Positions 8,656-16,654 of a stretch of 64,000 bases of DNA are shown one piece after another. The notes beneath the pieces are model-generated. The model had not been told where the DNA came from and did not search any database. It saw only the letters and a program-made list of their open reading frames with translations. Within the stretch, counting starts at the first letter, position 1. Each line of letters begins with the position of its first letter. Origin of the DNA: Moorella glycerini (GTDB lineage: Bacteria > Bacillota > DSM-521 > Neomoorellales > Neomoorellaceae); contig NZ_CP046244.1 in NCBI RefSeq assembly GCF_009735625.1, positions 3,422,909 through 3,486,908 on the forward strand. The letters run 5' to 3'. The translations under genes and the position numbers were made by a program.

Positions 8656-9879
8656 CTATCGCCGCCCGTACTTCCGGAAGGTCCACCCAACGGCACCAAT
8701 AACGATGAGGACCAGGATTACCCCCACCAGGCCCCAGAGGGTAGAAGTCCGCACACTGACCCGGAAATCAGCGCTGCCGCTGGTTTCCTGGGCATTGGCC
8801 GAAAGGCTCACCACGTAATCACCGGCTATGGCCTTGGGCGAAGGTTTGATAAACGCCGTTACCTGCTGGCTGGCGCCGGCCGGCAGCAGGTCAATCTTCT
8901 CCGGTTTGAAGGTGACCGCCCACCCGGTGGCTGCGTTGGCGGCAAAGGTAATGTTGGCCAGGTCAGCGCTGCCGGTATTTTTCACCACCAGGGTTACCGG
9001 GCTCTCTTTACCGGCAATGGCGTCAGCGTTCAAGCGGCCCGAGGGTGTAGTCAATTCCAGGCTGTAGTTACCGGTAATATTGACTTTGAGAACAACACCC
9101 GCTTTACTGCTCCCCGAAGTGGCCTGGATGGGAATATTATAAGTACCGGCCTTGACACCCTGGGGCGGCTTGACGGTCACATCCAGACCCTGGCTCTTGC
9201 CGGGCTTCAAGCTAAGACTAGCAATCTGCTTGCTGTCATAAGCCGGGCTAAAGGTCACCTGCCAGCCGGGAGGCGCCTGGGCGGCCAAGCTGTAGGAGCG
9301 CTCCTGGGCGCCGTTGTTGGTCAGGTCAACCCGGAACTGGAAGCTGGTACTGCTGGTACCGCTCAACACCGGGTAGTCGGTGGTCATCTTGTCGCTGCCA
9401 GTGGCCACTTCTTTAATAACCACCTGCAGGCCAAGGCGGGAAGTGGCGCCGGGTCCGGCGGCCTGGACCACAAAGTTGTAGCTGCCCGGCTGGGCAGTTG
9501 CAGGCACTTCTACCTGGAAATCAACGCTGGCCGGCTTGTCGTTACCGGCAAAGGCCTGGGTAACAATCATGCCGCCGCCTTTAAACACGGTCTGCCATTC
9601 TTTGGGGGCGGAAACAACTTTCAGATCAACCTTCTGGGGCACGCCACTATTGCGTAACTCCAGGGGAAAGGTGACCGTTTCCCCGGGTTGGGCCTCAATG
9701 CCCGGGAAGGCCGTGGACAGGAGCAGGCCGTTATCTGCCCGGGCTGGACCTACAAAGGGACTGAAGGACAGAGCCAGGGTAAATAAAAGTGTCATCAGGA
9801 CTAACCATGGGCGTTGGCGAAGCAAAGCAATCCCCCCATCCAGTATAAATAATGCCACCTTAATAGACGACCAGGTCAT
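8656..9879 (-). CDS. NEW3-domain exported membrane-anchored protein of an ABC exporter
   Basis: Up to 407 residues. An uncleaved or cleaved signal ([19 protein letters not shown], ending near PARA) leads to three or so beta-rich NEW3/Ig-like repeats of about 100 residues with the pattern [40 protein letters not shown] and [12 protein letters not shown]-terminal helix ([18 protein letters not shown]) and the basic tail RKYGRR anchor it in the membrane. The ATG at 9879 is the longest start. A TTG at 9825 just after GGGGGG would give a more usual signal peptide. It is first in a three-gene operon with the ATPase and permease, and is probably the extracytoplasmic partner of that transporter. Confidence 0.82.
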   Translation of the reverse strand: MTWSSIKVALFILDGGIALLRQRPWLVLMTLLFTLALSFSPFVGPARADNGLLLSTAFPGIEAQPGETVTFPLELRNSGVPQKVDLKVVSAPKEWQTVFKGGGMIVTQAFAGNDKPASVDFQVEVPATAQPGSYNFVVQAAGPGATSRLGLQVVIKEVATGSDKMTTDYPVLSGTSSTSFQFRVDLTNNGAQERSYSLAAQAPPGWQVTFSPAYDSKQIASLSLKPGKSQGLDVTVKPPQGVKAGTYNIPIQATSGSSKAGVVLKVNITGNYSLELTTPSGRLNADAIAGKESPVTLVVKNTGSADLANITFAANAATGWAVTFKPEKIDLLPAGASQQVTAFIKPSPKAIAGDYVVSLSANAQETSGSADFRVSVRTSTLWGLVGVILVLIVIGAVGWTFRKYGRR

Positions 9880-9915
9880 GCGAAAGGTTACAACCTACTC
9901 AAAAAAATGGGCGTT

Positions 9916-10527
9916 TTAACGCCCGGTGATGGTAACTATATCCTGTTCCTGGTAAGGTATTACCTTCTCGCCATCGAACTCTAAAATCAGGTAGTGGTAC
10001 TCCTGCCCCCACGGTTCCTGGTAGGTAATCAGGATCAGGGCGCCCCGGCTGGCCTCCGAACGCATGACCTGCAGGGGTAAAACCAGGTAAGCGTTTAGGG
10101 GCTGGGTATAGATAAGCTGCCAGCCTGCGGGCTCCCGGCGCTTGCTGATGGAAGCCAGGAGCTGGTTGGAACCCTCCACCTGGCCGATGCTCACCAGGGC
10201 TTCAGGCTCCGGGCCATTGAAGCTGACTACCTGGTACTGGAGGGGCTTAACTTTAAACCCTGCCGGTGGTCCGGGGGAAGTAACCGGCCATTGCCACCAG
10301 ACCAGGAATAAAAAGGCCAGCACCAGGGCCACTGCCCCGGCTAGAGACCACTTTACCCTTAGCTGCCGGGAAGACCTCCCAGGTACTTCTGGCACCGGTA
10401 AGGAGGCCACCCTGTTTTGTACCCGGTGCCGCATGGCAGCCGTAAAATGCCAGCCGGCCAGGGGCGGCGGGACTTTCCCCGGCAGTCCGGCCAGCAGTTT
10501 ATCCAGGCGGTCCCGGTATTCAGGCAT
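9916..10527 (-). CDS. Putative anti-sigma factor, single-pass membrane protein
   Basis: 203 residues from an ATG at 10527 that overlaps the sigma-factor gene by 8 bases, with GGTGAGGG just ahead. The first 75 residues are cytoplasmic and basic, followed by one membrane helix (WSLAGAVALVLAFLFLVWW) and an outside domain of about 110 residues. Topology and the overlap with an ECF sigma gene suggest an anti-sigma factor. There is no visible zinc-binding HxxxCxxC motif, so it would not be a ZAS-type anti-sigma. The outer domain is not recognised. Confidence 0.7.
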   Translation of the reverse strand: MPEYRDRLDKLLAGLPGKVPPPLAGWHFTAAMRHRVQNRVASLPVPEVPGRSSRQLRVKWSLAGAVALVLAFLFLVWWQWPVTSPGPPAGFKVKPLQYQVVSFNGPEPEALVSIGQVEGSNQLLASISKRREPAGWQLIYTQPLNAYLVLPLQVMRSEASRGALILITYQEPWGQEYHYLILEFDGEKVIPYQEQDIVTITGR

Positions 10528-11077
10528 CACCCTCACCTGCCTGTAAAACTTGCTGCAGGTGCTGGCGGGCCCGGTAAAGGCGGATTTTTACTGTTGGCAG
10601 GGAAATGCCCAGGATTTTAGCTATATCTTTAAGGGTCAACTGCTCGTAATAGTGGAGCCAGATTACCTCCCGGTAGATAACCGGCAAATTTAAAATGGTC
10701 TGCCATAATTCCTGCTGCTGCAGGCTGTCCAGGACCCGGTCCTCAACATCGGGCCAGGTAGGCCCCTGGAGTTTTACGGGTTCCAGGCGCCGGCGGCGGG
10801 TCTGGGCCCGCAGCTGGTCGCGGCAGAGGTTGACGGTAATATGATAAATCCAGGTGTAAATGGAACTGCGGCCCTGGAACTTATCCAGGTTGGTGTAAAC
10901 CCGGATAAAAACCTCCTGGGCGACATCTTCGGCCCAGTAGCGGTCATGGAGATAGGAATAAGCCAGGTAAAGGACTTTATCGCCGAAACGGCGCATCAAA
11001 TATTCCAGCTGTTGCTGGCGATTATCCAGTTCCAGGGAAGCCGCTTCCGGCTGGATAAAAGGCTCTGACATACCCAT
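10520..11077 (-). CDS. ECF-type RNA polymerase sigma factor
   Basis: 185 residues, ATG after GGGGAGG with 9-base spacing. Region 2 is clear (FGDKVLYLAYSYLHDRYWAE, then DVAQEVFIRVYTNLDKF), and region 4 has the helix-turn-helix LTLKDIAKILGISLPTVKIRLYRAR. Regions 1.1 and 3 are absent, as in the SigW/RpoE group. It redirects RNA polymerase to a small regulon in response to an outside signal. The overlapping downstream gene is its likely anti-sigma. The operon may be limited to these two genes, since the next gene starts 36 bases further on with its own leader. Confidence 0.9.
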   Translation of the reverse strand: MGMSEPFIQPEAASLELDNRQQQLEYLMRRFGDKVLYLAYSYLHDRYWAEDVAQEVFIRVYTNLDKFQGRSSIYTWIYHITVNLCRDQLRAQTRRRRLEPVKLQGPTWPDVEDRVLDSLQQQELWQTILNLPVIYREVIWLHYYEQLTLKDIAKILGISLPTVKIRLYRARQHLQQVLQAGEGDA

Positions 11078-11111
11078 CTCCGTTTTCCTCCCCAGGGAGC
11101 TACCTGAAAAT

Positions 11112-11139
11112 ATTTTAGCATTTCTTTGTCCTTCTTCAA
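11112..11139 (-). promoter_or_regulatory. Candidate promoter of the ECF sigma operon
   Basis: On the minus strand, TTGAAG (11139-11134) and TAAAAT (11117-11112) are separated by 16 bases, 35 bases before the sigma gene start. This looks like an ordinary sigma-A promoter. Confidence 0.4.
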
Positions 11140-11151
11140 AGCCTGCTGATA

Positions 11152-11181
11152 AAAACGGCCAGGGGGGATAGCCTCTGGCCG
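11152..11181 (-). terminator. Rho-independent terminator after the OsmC gene
   Basis: CGGCCAG (11156-11162) pairs with CTGGCCG (11175-11181). On the minus strand the stem is followed by TTTTT. It lies directly beyond the OsmC gene end and separates it from the sigma operon. Confidence 0.8.
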
Positions 11182-11190
11182 CGGTTTGCC

Positions 11191-11634
11191 CTAAGGTGCC
11201 GGTGTTACCGGGCTGCGATTGCCGTTGATCTCATAACAGTAACTGACGGGCATGGCTTTCTTCAGCGTATTGACCATGCCACAGTATTTGCTTAAAGATA
11301 ACTCGATGGCATGCTTGACCTGGTCTTCAGGCAGGTCGGGTCCGGCCAGGCGGTAAACCAGGGTAGCAGCGGTAAAGACTTTAGGATGCTCTGGAGCCCG
11401 TTCAGCCTCGACGTCAATGGCAAAGGAAGCCAGGGACAGGCGTTTTTTCTTAAGGATGCTCAGGACATCCAGGGCCGTGCACCCGGCCATACCCATGAGC
11501 AGGACCTCTGAAGGCCTGGCTCCCAGGTTCTGGCCGCCGTGCTCGGGGGCGGCGTCCATGGTTACCGGCTGGCCGGAGGGCCCCAGGCCCTTTAAACACA
11601 TGTGTTCCCCTTCCCAGGTTACGGTTACTTTCAT
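11191..11634 (-). CDS. OsmC/Ohr family peroxiredoxin-like protein
   Basis: 147 residues, ATG after AGGAGGGAAAAGG. The two conserved Cys sit in MAGCTALDVLSILKKKR (about residue 52) and LSKYCGMVNTL (about residue 120), in the spacing used by OsmC/Ohr proteins to reduce organic hydroperoxides with dithiols. The N-terminal PSEVLLMGMAGC is the usual family lead-in. It is monocistronic, with its own terminator. A general hydroperoxide or thiol-stress role is likely; the sequence resembles the OsmC/YhfA branch more than Ohr. Confidence 0.88.
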   Translation of the reverse strand: MKVTVTWEGEHMCLKGLGPSGQPVTMDAAPEHGGQNLGARPSEVLLMGMAGCTALDVLSILKKKRLSLASFAIDVEAERAPEHPKVFTAATLVYRLAGPDLPEDQVKHAIELSLSKYCGMVNTLKKAMPVSYCYEINGNRSPVTPAP

Positions 11635-11693
11635 CCTTTTCCCTCCTGGTGCTATTTTTTGCTATTATACACCAGGGGCGGGGCAGAAGCAAT

Positions 11694-12557
11694 TTAGGGT
11701 TTAGCATGACTGGAATTGGCTGCGTCGCCTTCTCCTGCATCATAAGCCAGCTCATAAGCCCGGCGGGAGATTTCCTGGTAATAGCTATTTAAAAGCTGGT
11801 AAAAATCCCGGGCATAGCGTCCTAAAGGAGGAGGACCCAGGCGCTTTAAAACCCCCTGGGGCACAGCAGGTGGGTGCATCTTAACCTGAAAGGCAGTCAA
11901 CCCCTCCCCTGCCTGCCAGAACTCAACCGGGTGGACCGGCAACTCTGGTGGGAACCTGTTTTCTTCTGCAACCGGCTCCTTCTTTTCTGCTTCTTTAACC
12001 GGCAGGGATGGGCCACCGCCGGCAAGGGCTGCGCGCTTCTCCCTAAGAGCCCTGATTATTGCTTCTTTTTCCCGCCCGCGCAAGAGGAAAAGTAAGAAAG
12101 GGTCGCTATCAAACTTCTCCCCCAGCAAGTAATAGACGGCGGCGATATGCTTGCAGGGGTTGGCCCAGTCGGGACAGGAGCAGCTGGTGACGATATCCCC
12201 GGCAGCGCGGGGGAAGAGGGACAGGCTCACCCCGGTAAAGGCCGTCTCAATATCCTCCGGCATCTCGCCGGCCAGCAAGCGGGCAGCAAAAGCCGCCTGG
12301 CTGGCCAGGGCCTCAATTACCCGGTTCCATTCCCCGTCTGACAGGGGCTTAATTTTAATTTTAACGCTGTAGGGCCTGGGCCTGGTCCCCTGGACTTTAG
12401 CATTGACCACCCCCGGGGCGAGATCAATACTTAAGACGTTGCCCTGCCGGGCATAAGTCCGGCCCCGCTGCAGGCGGCTGGCCCAGCCAAAGGACTCCAG
12501 CACATCCAGCCAGCGCCTGGCCCACCAGTTGCTGCCGAAGTTGCGTCGTGAAGCCAT
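11694..12557 (-). CDS. SWIM zinc-finger domain protein
   Basis: 287 residues, ATG after TTGGAGGTTAAAAA. The SWIM motif CSCPDWANPCKHIAAVYYLL (about residues 129-148) gives the CxCx(n)CxH zinc ligands. The N-terminus (NFGSNWWARRWLDVLESFG, RLQRGRTYARQGNV) is typical of the SWIM proteins that accompany SNF2 helicases. It follows the SNF2 gene on the same strand with a 114-base gap. The family is thought to bind DNA or protein; the exact role is unknown. The C-terminal third (DFYQLLNSYYQEISRRAYEL) is helical. Confidence 0.88.
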   Translation of the reverse strand: MASRRNFGSNWWARRWLDVLESFGWASRLQRGRTYARQGNVLSIDLAPGVVNAKVQGTRPRPYSVKIKIKPLSDGEWNRVIEALASQAAFAARLLAGEMPEDIETAFTGVSLSLFPRAAGDIVTSCSCPDWANPCKHIAAVYYLLGEKFDSDPFLLFLLRGREKEAIIRALREKRAALAGGGPSLPVKEAEKKEPVAEENRFPPELPVHPVEFWQAGEGLTAFQVKMHPPAVPQGVLKRLGPPPLGRYARDFYQLLNSYYQEISRRAYELAYDAGEGDAANSSHAKP

Positions 12558-12671
12558 TTTTTAACCTCCAAAAAGCCTGCCCACCAAAGCCTTCGCGAAG
12601 TGGCCTGCGGCTCAACCGTGAGGCTTAATGTGAGGTTCAGCCCGGCGCAGGCAAAGGCCCGGTCACTACGC

Positions 12672-15600
12672 TTAAAGATCTATCCCTTTTTCCTTTAACG
12701 CCAGCAGTTCCCGCAACTCTCCTATTGACAATTCCGTGAGCCAGCCTTCGCCGGTACCAATAATTTGCTGTGCCAGGGCGCGTTTTTCCTCGATCAGGGT
12801 GTCAATTCTTTCTTCCAGGGTCCCGGCGCAGATAAATTTATAAACCTGGACATTTTTCTTCTGGCCAATGCGGAAGGCGCGATCGGTGGCCTGGTCTTCT
12901 ACGGCAGGGTTCCACCAGCGGTCAAAGTGAAACACATGGTTGGCACGGGTGAGGTTCAGCCCCACCCCGCCGGCCTTGAGGGAAAGGATGAAGAGGGGCG
13001 GCCCATTGTTTTTTTCCTGGAAACGCCGGATTAGCTCCTCCCGCCTGGCCCTGGCCAGGCCCCCGTGCAGGAAAAGGACTTCCCGGCCAAAGGTGGCCTC
13101 TAAATATTCCTGGAGCATTTGACCCATGACGGCAAACTGGGTAAAGATGAGGGCCCGTTCCCCTGCAGCCAGGACCTCTTCCAGCATCTCCTGGAGCCGG
13201 GTCAGTTTCCCGGACCGTCCGTCCAGGAGGCTGCCGTCACCCAAGAACTGGGCCGGGTGGTTGCAGATTTGTTTTAGTTTGGCCAGGGTGGCCAGGACCA
13301 GGCCTTTGCGTTCGATGCCGGTGGCGGCTTCTATCTTTTGCAGCATGTCCTGGACCACAGCTTCGTAGAGGGTAGCCTGCTCCCGGGTCAAGTGGCAAAA
13401 AACCTTGATCTCCTGCTTTTCCGGCAGGTCCTGGATGATAGCCGGGTCAGTCTTGACCCGGCGCAGGATAAAAGGTTGGACCAGGCGCTGTAACCTGCCC
13501 GCCCGCTCCCGGTCCCGGTAACGTTCGATGGGGATCATAAAACGGCTGCGAAAATCGGCCTGGCTGCCCAGGTAACCAGGGTTTAAAAATTCCATGATGG
13601 ACCAGAGTTCTCCCAGGTGGTTTTCCACCGGTGTACCGGTAAGGGCGATCCTGAAGCCGGCCCTTAAGCGGCGTATACTCCGGGTTTGCTTGGCTTCTGC
13701 ATTTTTAATATTCTGGGCCTCGTCCAGCACCACCCCGTCCCAGTCTACGGCCACCAGGTCCCTTTCATCCCGGTGCACCAGGGTATAGGTGCTGATTACC
13801 AGGTCCTGCCAGGCCACTTTCCGGGTAAAAGCGTCACCGGCGAGGCGCTCACTGCCGTGGTGGAGGAGGACCCGCAAGGAGGGGGCAAAACGTGCTACTT
13901 CCCGCTGCCAGTTACCGGCCACTGAGGTGGGACAGATAAGGAGAACCGGGCCGGTTGCCATTCCCTGTTCCTTGCGGTGGAGCAGTAAAGCCAGGAGCTG
14001 GATAGTCTTGCCCAGTCCCATATCGTCGGCCAGGCAGGCCCCCAGGCCCAGTTCCGTAATAAACTTAAGCCAGGAAAAACCCCGCACCTGGTAAGGGCGG
14101 AGGCTACCGCGGAACCCGGATGGCTGGGGCAGGAGGGTAATTTTCAGGTTGTCGTGCACCTTTTCTAGAAGGGCAGCAAGGTAACCCTCGGCTTCAATAC
14201 CCAGTAGCGGAAGACTGGCTGGGGCTATTTCGCCATCAGGTATTCCCTCACCTTGCTCTAGAGTTACCCCGCCCAGCAGGCTAACACGTAAAGCCTCGCC
14301 CAGGCTCATGGTCCCCGGGCCCGGTTGCTTTTTCCAGAACCTGTCCAGGGCCGCCAGTTCCTCTGGCCGGAGCTCCACCCACTGGCCCCGCACCTGGACC
14401 AGGGGAACCTTTAAAGCAGCCAGCCTGGCAAATTCCTTCCTGTCGATCACGGTATCCCCCAGGGCTACTTCCCAGTCATAATCAACCAGGGCTGCAGAGC
14501 CCAGCCTCCCGGGTGTAGCCGGCCTGGTCGTCCGGGAAGCGTTTTTGCCCCGCTCGCTGGCCTTCAGCTTTAAGCGCAGCCCCAGGCGGGATTTATGCTG
14601 CCCCCACCAGGAAGGTACCAGTACGCCAAAGCCGCTTTCAGCCAGGAGGCTAGCCGCTTCCCGCAAGAAAATATAAGCTTCTGCCACCGTCAAGAGACAG
14701 CTTTCCGGGGAAGGGTCTTTCAGGCTTCTTTCCAGGGGCGGGAATAACCGTGCCGCCCGGCCCAAGTCGGCCAGGAGCCTTTCCTGGGGATTGGCGAAGC
14801 GCCGGTTCAGGAACTCCAGCACGCTGCCCCTTTCGCGCCAGACCTCCCCAGCGGGCACCAGGAGGCTGGGATCATCGCTGGCCTGGAGTAAAAACTGCAG
14901 CTGCCAGGAAGGTGGGCCTTCTTCTCCCATCCCTTCCGGTGGTTCCAGGCGGAAACAGGTGCGAAAGGCTACGGTCCCCGGCTGGCTGAACAGGGTCTTC
15001 GTCCAGCCATTGATTTGCTCCTTCAGGTCTTTCATTTCCAGCAACGGCCCGCTAAAGGTGGCTTTTTCTGCCGCCAGGGCCGCAGCCCACCTGGCCGGGG
15101 TATTATCGTCGCCGAGCCCCTTGGTCCTCCCCTCCAGGGGCGAATTCATTAACCAGTACCGGGCCATGGCATCGACGGCGCCGTGCAGGAAATCTTCCAC
15201 CAGGAAGTGAGGATGCGGGAGCGGGGTACTCGCCTGGGACCGGCAGGCGGGCGGCATGCTGGCCGCCAGCAAGTCCACCCGGCGGGCATCTTCCGGCTGG
15301 TCTACCAGGGCCCGCCAGGCTGCCCTTAATTCCTGCCTCAGCGGAGTTTTAGCCCTGGCCCTCTTCCCCGCCGGCGCTTTTACCTCCTCCATCACCACCG
15401 GGACAAAGCGTTCCCGGACCAGGAGTTCCAGGGCTAGCTTGGCTGCCAGGCTCCAGAACAGGAAATCGGGGGCTAAAATATTACCTTTAATTTGCCCTTG
15501 ACTTCCTTCCCCCAGCCGGGTCAGGACATTGATAACCCATACTGGTGATACGGCCAGGCCTTTGACCTCCCAGGGGGTTAAGGCCGGGGAGCTTTCCCGT

Positions 15601-15947
15601 AAAGATTGACCCCTCCGGGCAATCTCGCCGCTACCGGGCAGATACCTTAGTTGCGGCGAAGGTAGCGGTCCAAGATTGGTTGAGGGGAGTAACAACTGGA
15701 TTTTATCCAGGCCCGGCGGAATAAGGGGTATGCTTTTATAAAGGCCCGCGCTTAAATTTAGCAGGACGGTGATAAGTTCCTGGTCGGAAGCCTGAAAAGG
15801 ATGAAGGGGCACTTTATTTTTAGCTGGCCTGGGCAGGTAGAGTTCCTTCTGCTGACGGGCGGCGGCCAGGGATTCCCCCCAGACAAAAAAGCGGCCATTT
15901 ACTTCTTTATTGCTATCTTTAACCCAGGTCCCATGGACGACAATCAT
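12672..15947 (-). CDS. SNF2-family DEAD/DEAH-box helicase
   Basis: 1091 residues. The N-terminal 550 residues contain the bacterial SNF2-associated region (FFVWGESLAAARQQ near the start). The motor follows: motif I DDMGLGKT (about 642), motif II DEAQ (about 741), motif III LTGTPVENHLGELWSI, then the second RecA domain with motif V-VI region GGVGLNLTRANHV and QATDRAFRIGQKKNVQVYKF. It hydrolyses ATP to move on double-stranded DNA or remodel DNA-protein complexes. It is paired with a SWIM protein downstream, a combination widespread in Firmicutes with roles suggested in repair or transcription. The start ATG has CAGGAG 12 bases upstream. Confidence 0.93.
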   Translation of the reverse strand: MIVVHGTWVKDSNKEVNGRFFVWGESLAAARQQKELYLPRPAKNKVPLHPFQASDQELITVLLNLSAGLYKSIPLIPPGLDKIQLLLPSTNLGPLPSPQLRYLPGSGEIARRGQSLRESSPALTPWEVKGLAVSPVWVINVLTRLGEGSQGQIKGNILAPDFLFWSLAAKLALELLVRERFVPVVMEEVKAPAGKRARAKTPLRQELRAAWRALVDQPEDARRVDLLAASMPPACRSQASTPLPHPHFLVEDFLHGAVDAMARYWLMNSPLEGRTKGLGDDNTPARWAAALAAEKATFSGPLLEMKDLKEQINGWTKTLFSQPGTVAFRTCFRLEPPEGMGEEGPPSWQLQFLLQASDDPSLLVPAGEVWRERGSVLEFLNRRFANPQERLLADLGRAARLFPPLERSLKDPSPESCLLTVAEAYIFLREAASLLAESGFGVLVPSWWGQHKSRLGLRLKLKASERGKNASRTTRPATPGRLGSAALVDYDWEVALGDTVIDRKEFARLAALKVPLVQVRGQWVELRPEELAALDRFWKKQPGPGTMSLGEALRVSLLGGVTLEQGEGIPDGEIAPASLPLLGIEAEGYLAALLEKVHDNLKITLLPQPSGFRGSLRPYQVRGFSWLKFITELGLGACLADDMGLGKTIQLLALLLHRKEQGMATGPVLLICPTSVAGNWQREVARFAPSLRVLLHHGSERLAGDAFTRKVAWQDLVISTYTLVHRDERDLVAVDWDGVVLDEAQNIKNAEAKQTRSIRRLRAGFRIALTGTPVENHLGELWSIMEFLNPGYLGSQADFRSRFMIPIERYRDRERAGRLQRLVQPFILRRVKTDPAIIQDLPEKQEIKVFCHLTREQATLYEAVVQDMLQKIEAATGIERKGLVLATLAKLKQICNHPAQFLGDGSLLDGRSGKLTRLQEMLEEVLAAGERALIFTQFAVMGQMLQEYLEATFGREVLFLHGGLARARREELIRRFQEKNNGPPLFILSLKAGGVGLNLTRANHVFHFDRWWNPAVEDQATDRAFRIGQKKNVQVYKFICAGTLEERIDTLIEEKRALAQQIIGTGEGWLTELSIGELRELLALKEKGIDL

Positions 15948-16027
15948 TGCCAGTATGCTCCTGCTGAAATATATCCTGCAATTATTCGCCGCGAGGATTA
16001 ATTTTTCCTGCCGTTCCCCCTTTAACC

Positions 16028-16070
16028 TTGACTTTCAATGCAACATCTGTTACATTGTAACCAATGTTAC
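16028..16070 (+). promoter_or_regulatory. Promoter overlapped by nested dyad operators (chrB-like/P-ATPase operon)
   Basis: -35 TTGACT (16028-16033), 17-base spacer, -10 TACATT (16051-16056). Two interlocking inverted repeats cover the -10 and start region: GTTACA-T-TGTAAC (16049-16061) and GTAAC-CAAT-GTTAC (16057-16070), sharing their middle arm. A bound dimer would block RNA polymerase. The regulator is not identified; the ChrB-like product encoded next is one candidate. Confidence 0.65.
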
Positions 16071-16087
16071 ATCTATGGGTGAGAATA

Positions 16088-16651
16088 ATGAACCAGGACA
16101 CTACCGGCCCCGGCAACAAATGGCACCTGTTCATCTATAAAGTACCCGGTGAACCCTCGAGCAAGCGCATTTACCTCTGGCGGGAACTCAACAGGCTGGG
16201 AGCCCTCTACCTGCAGCAAGCCGCCTGCCTGCTCCCGGCACGCCCCGGCCTACTGGAAAAACTGGAACAACTAAAGACACGGGTAGAAGAATTCGCAGGC
16301 ACTGCCTATCTCTTCCCCAATCTCAACCTTGATCCCGGGCAAGAAGCACAGGTAATAGAGCAATTCAAGGAAATGCGCAATAAAGAATACCAGGAAATAA
16401 TTAAAGAGATTAACAAATACCTGGCGGAACTGGAAAAGGAAGTGCGTATCCAGAACTTTTCTCCGGCGGAAATAGAAGAGGAGGAAGCCGAACTGGAAAA
16501 AATCGAACGCTGGTACCAGCGGGCCCGGGAGCGCGACTGGTATAATGCCCCCCTGGGTGAACAGGTCGCCTCCCTTATAGACGAAGCCCGGGTAGCCCTG
16601 ACGAGGTTTACCACTCTTACCTATGGAGCCTTAAAAGAAAGGGAGGGTTAA
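16088..16651 (+). CDS. ChrB-like protein (chromate resistance ChrB N-terminal family)
   Basis: 187 residues from ATG at 16088 preceded by GGTGAG; an earlier TTG at 16064 lies inside the operator. The start WHLFIYKVPGEPSSKRIYLW with the following RELNRLGALYLQQAACLLPA matches the N-terminal domain of ChrB-type proteins. A long charged helical section follows (residues 95-150, Glu/Lys rich, probable coiled coil). ChrB proteins sense chromate and control chrA in proteobacteria, but no chrA is present here. The gene is 3 bases from the P-type ATPase, so it is likely a sensor or accessory factor for that pump. Confidence 0.75.
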   Translation: MNQDTTGPGNKWHLFIYKVPGEPSSKRIYLWRELNRLGALYLQQAACLLPARPGLLEKLEQLKTRVEEFAGTAYLFPNLNLDPGQEAQVIEQFKEMRNKEYQEIIKEINKYLAELEKEVRIQNFSPAEIEEEEAELEKIERWYQRARERDWYNAPLGEQVASLIDEARVALTRFTTLTYGALKEREG

Positions 16652-16654
16652 TTT

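Noticed and set aside
12558-12671. Short dyad CTTCGCGAAG and GC-rich flanks between the SNF2 and SWIM genes, possibly a dispersed repeat
   Set aside because: Only one copy was noticed in the window, so a repeat family cannot be shown.
16088-16651. Chromate export system
   Set aside because: No chrA transporter is present; the adjacent pump is a P-type ATPase, so chromate specificity cannot be claimed.
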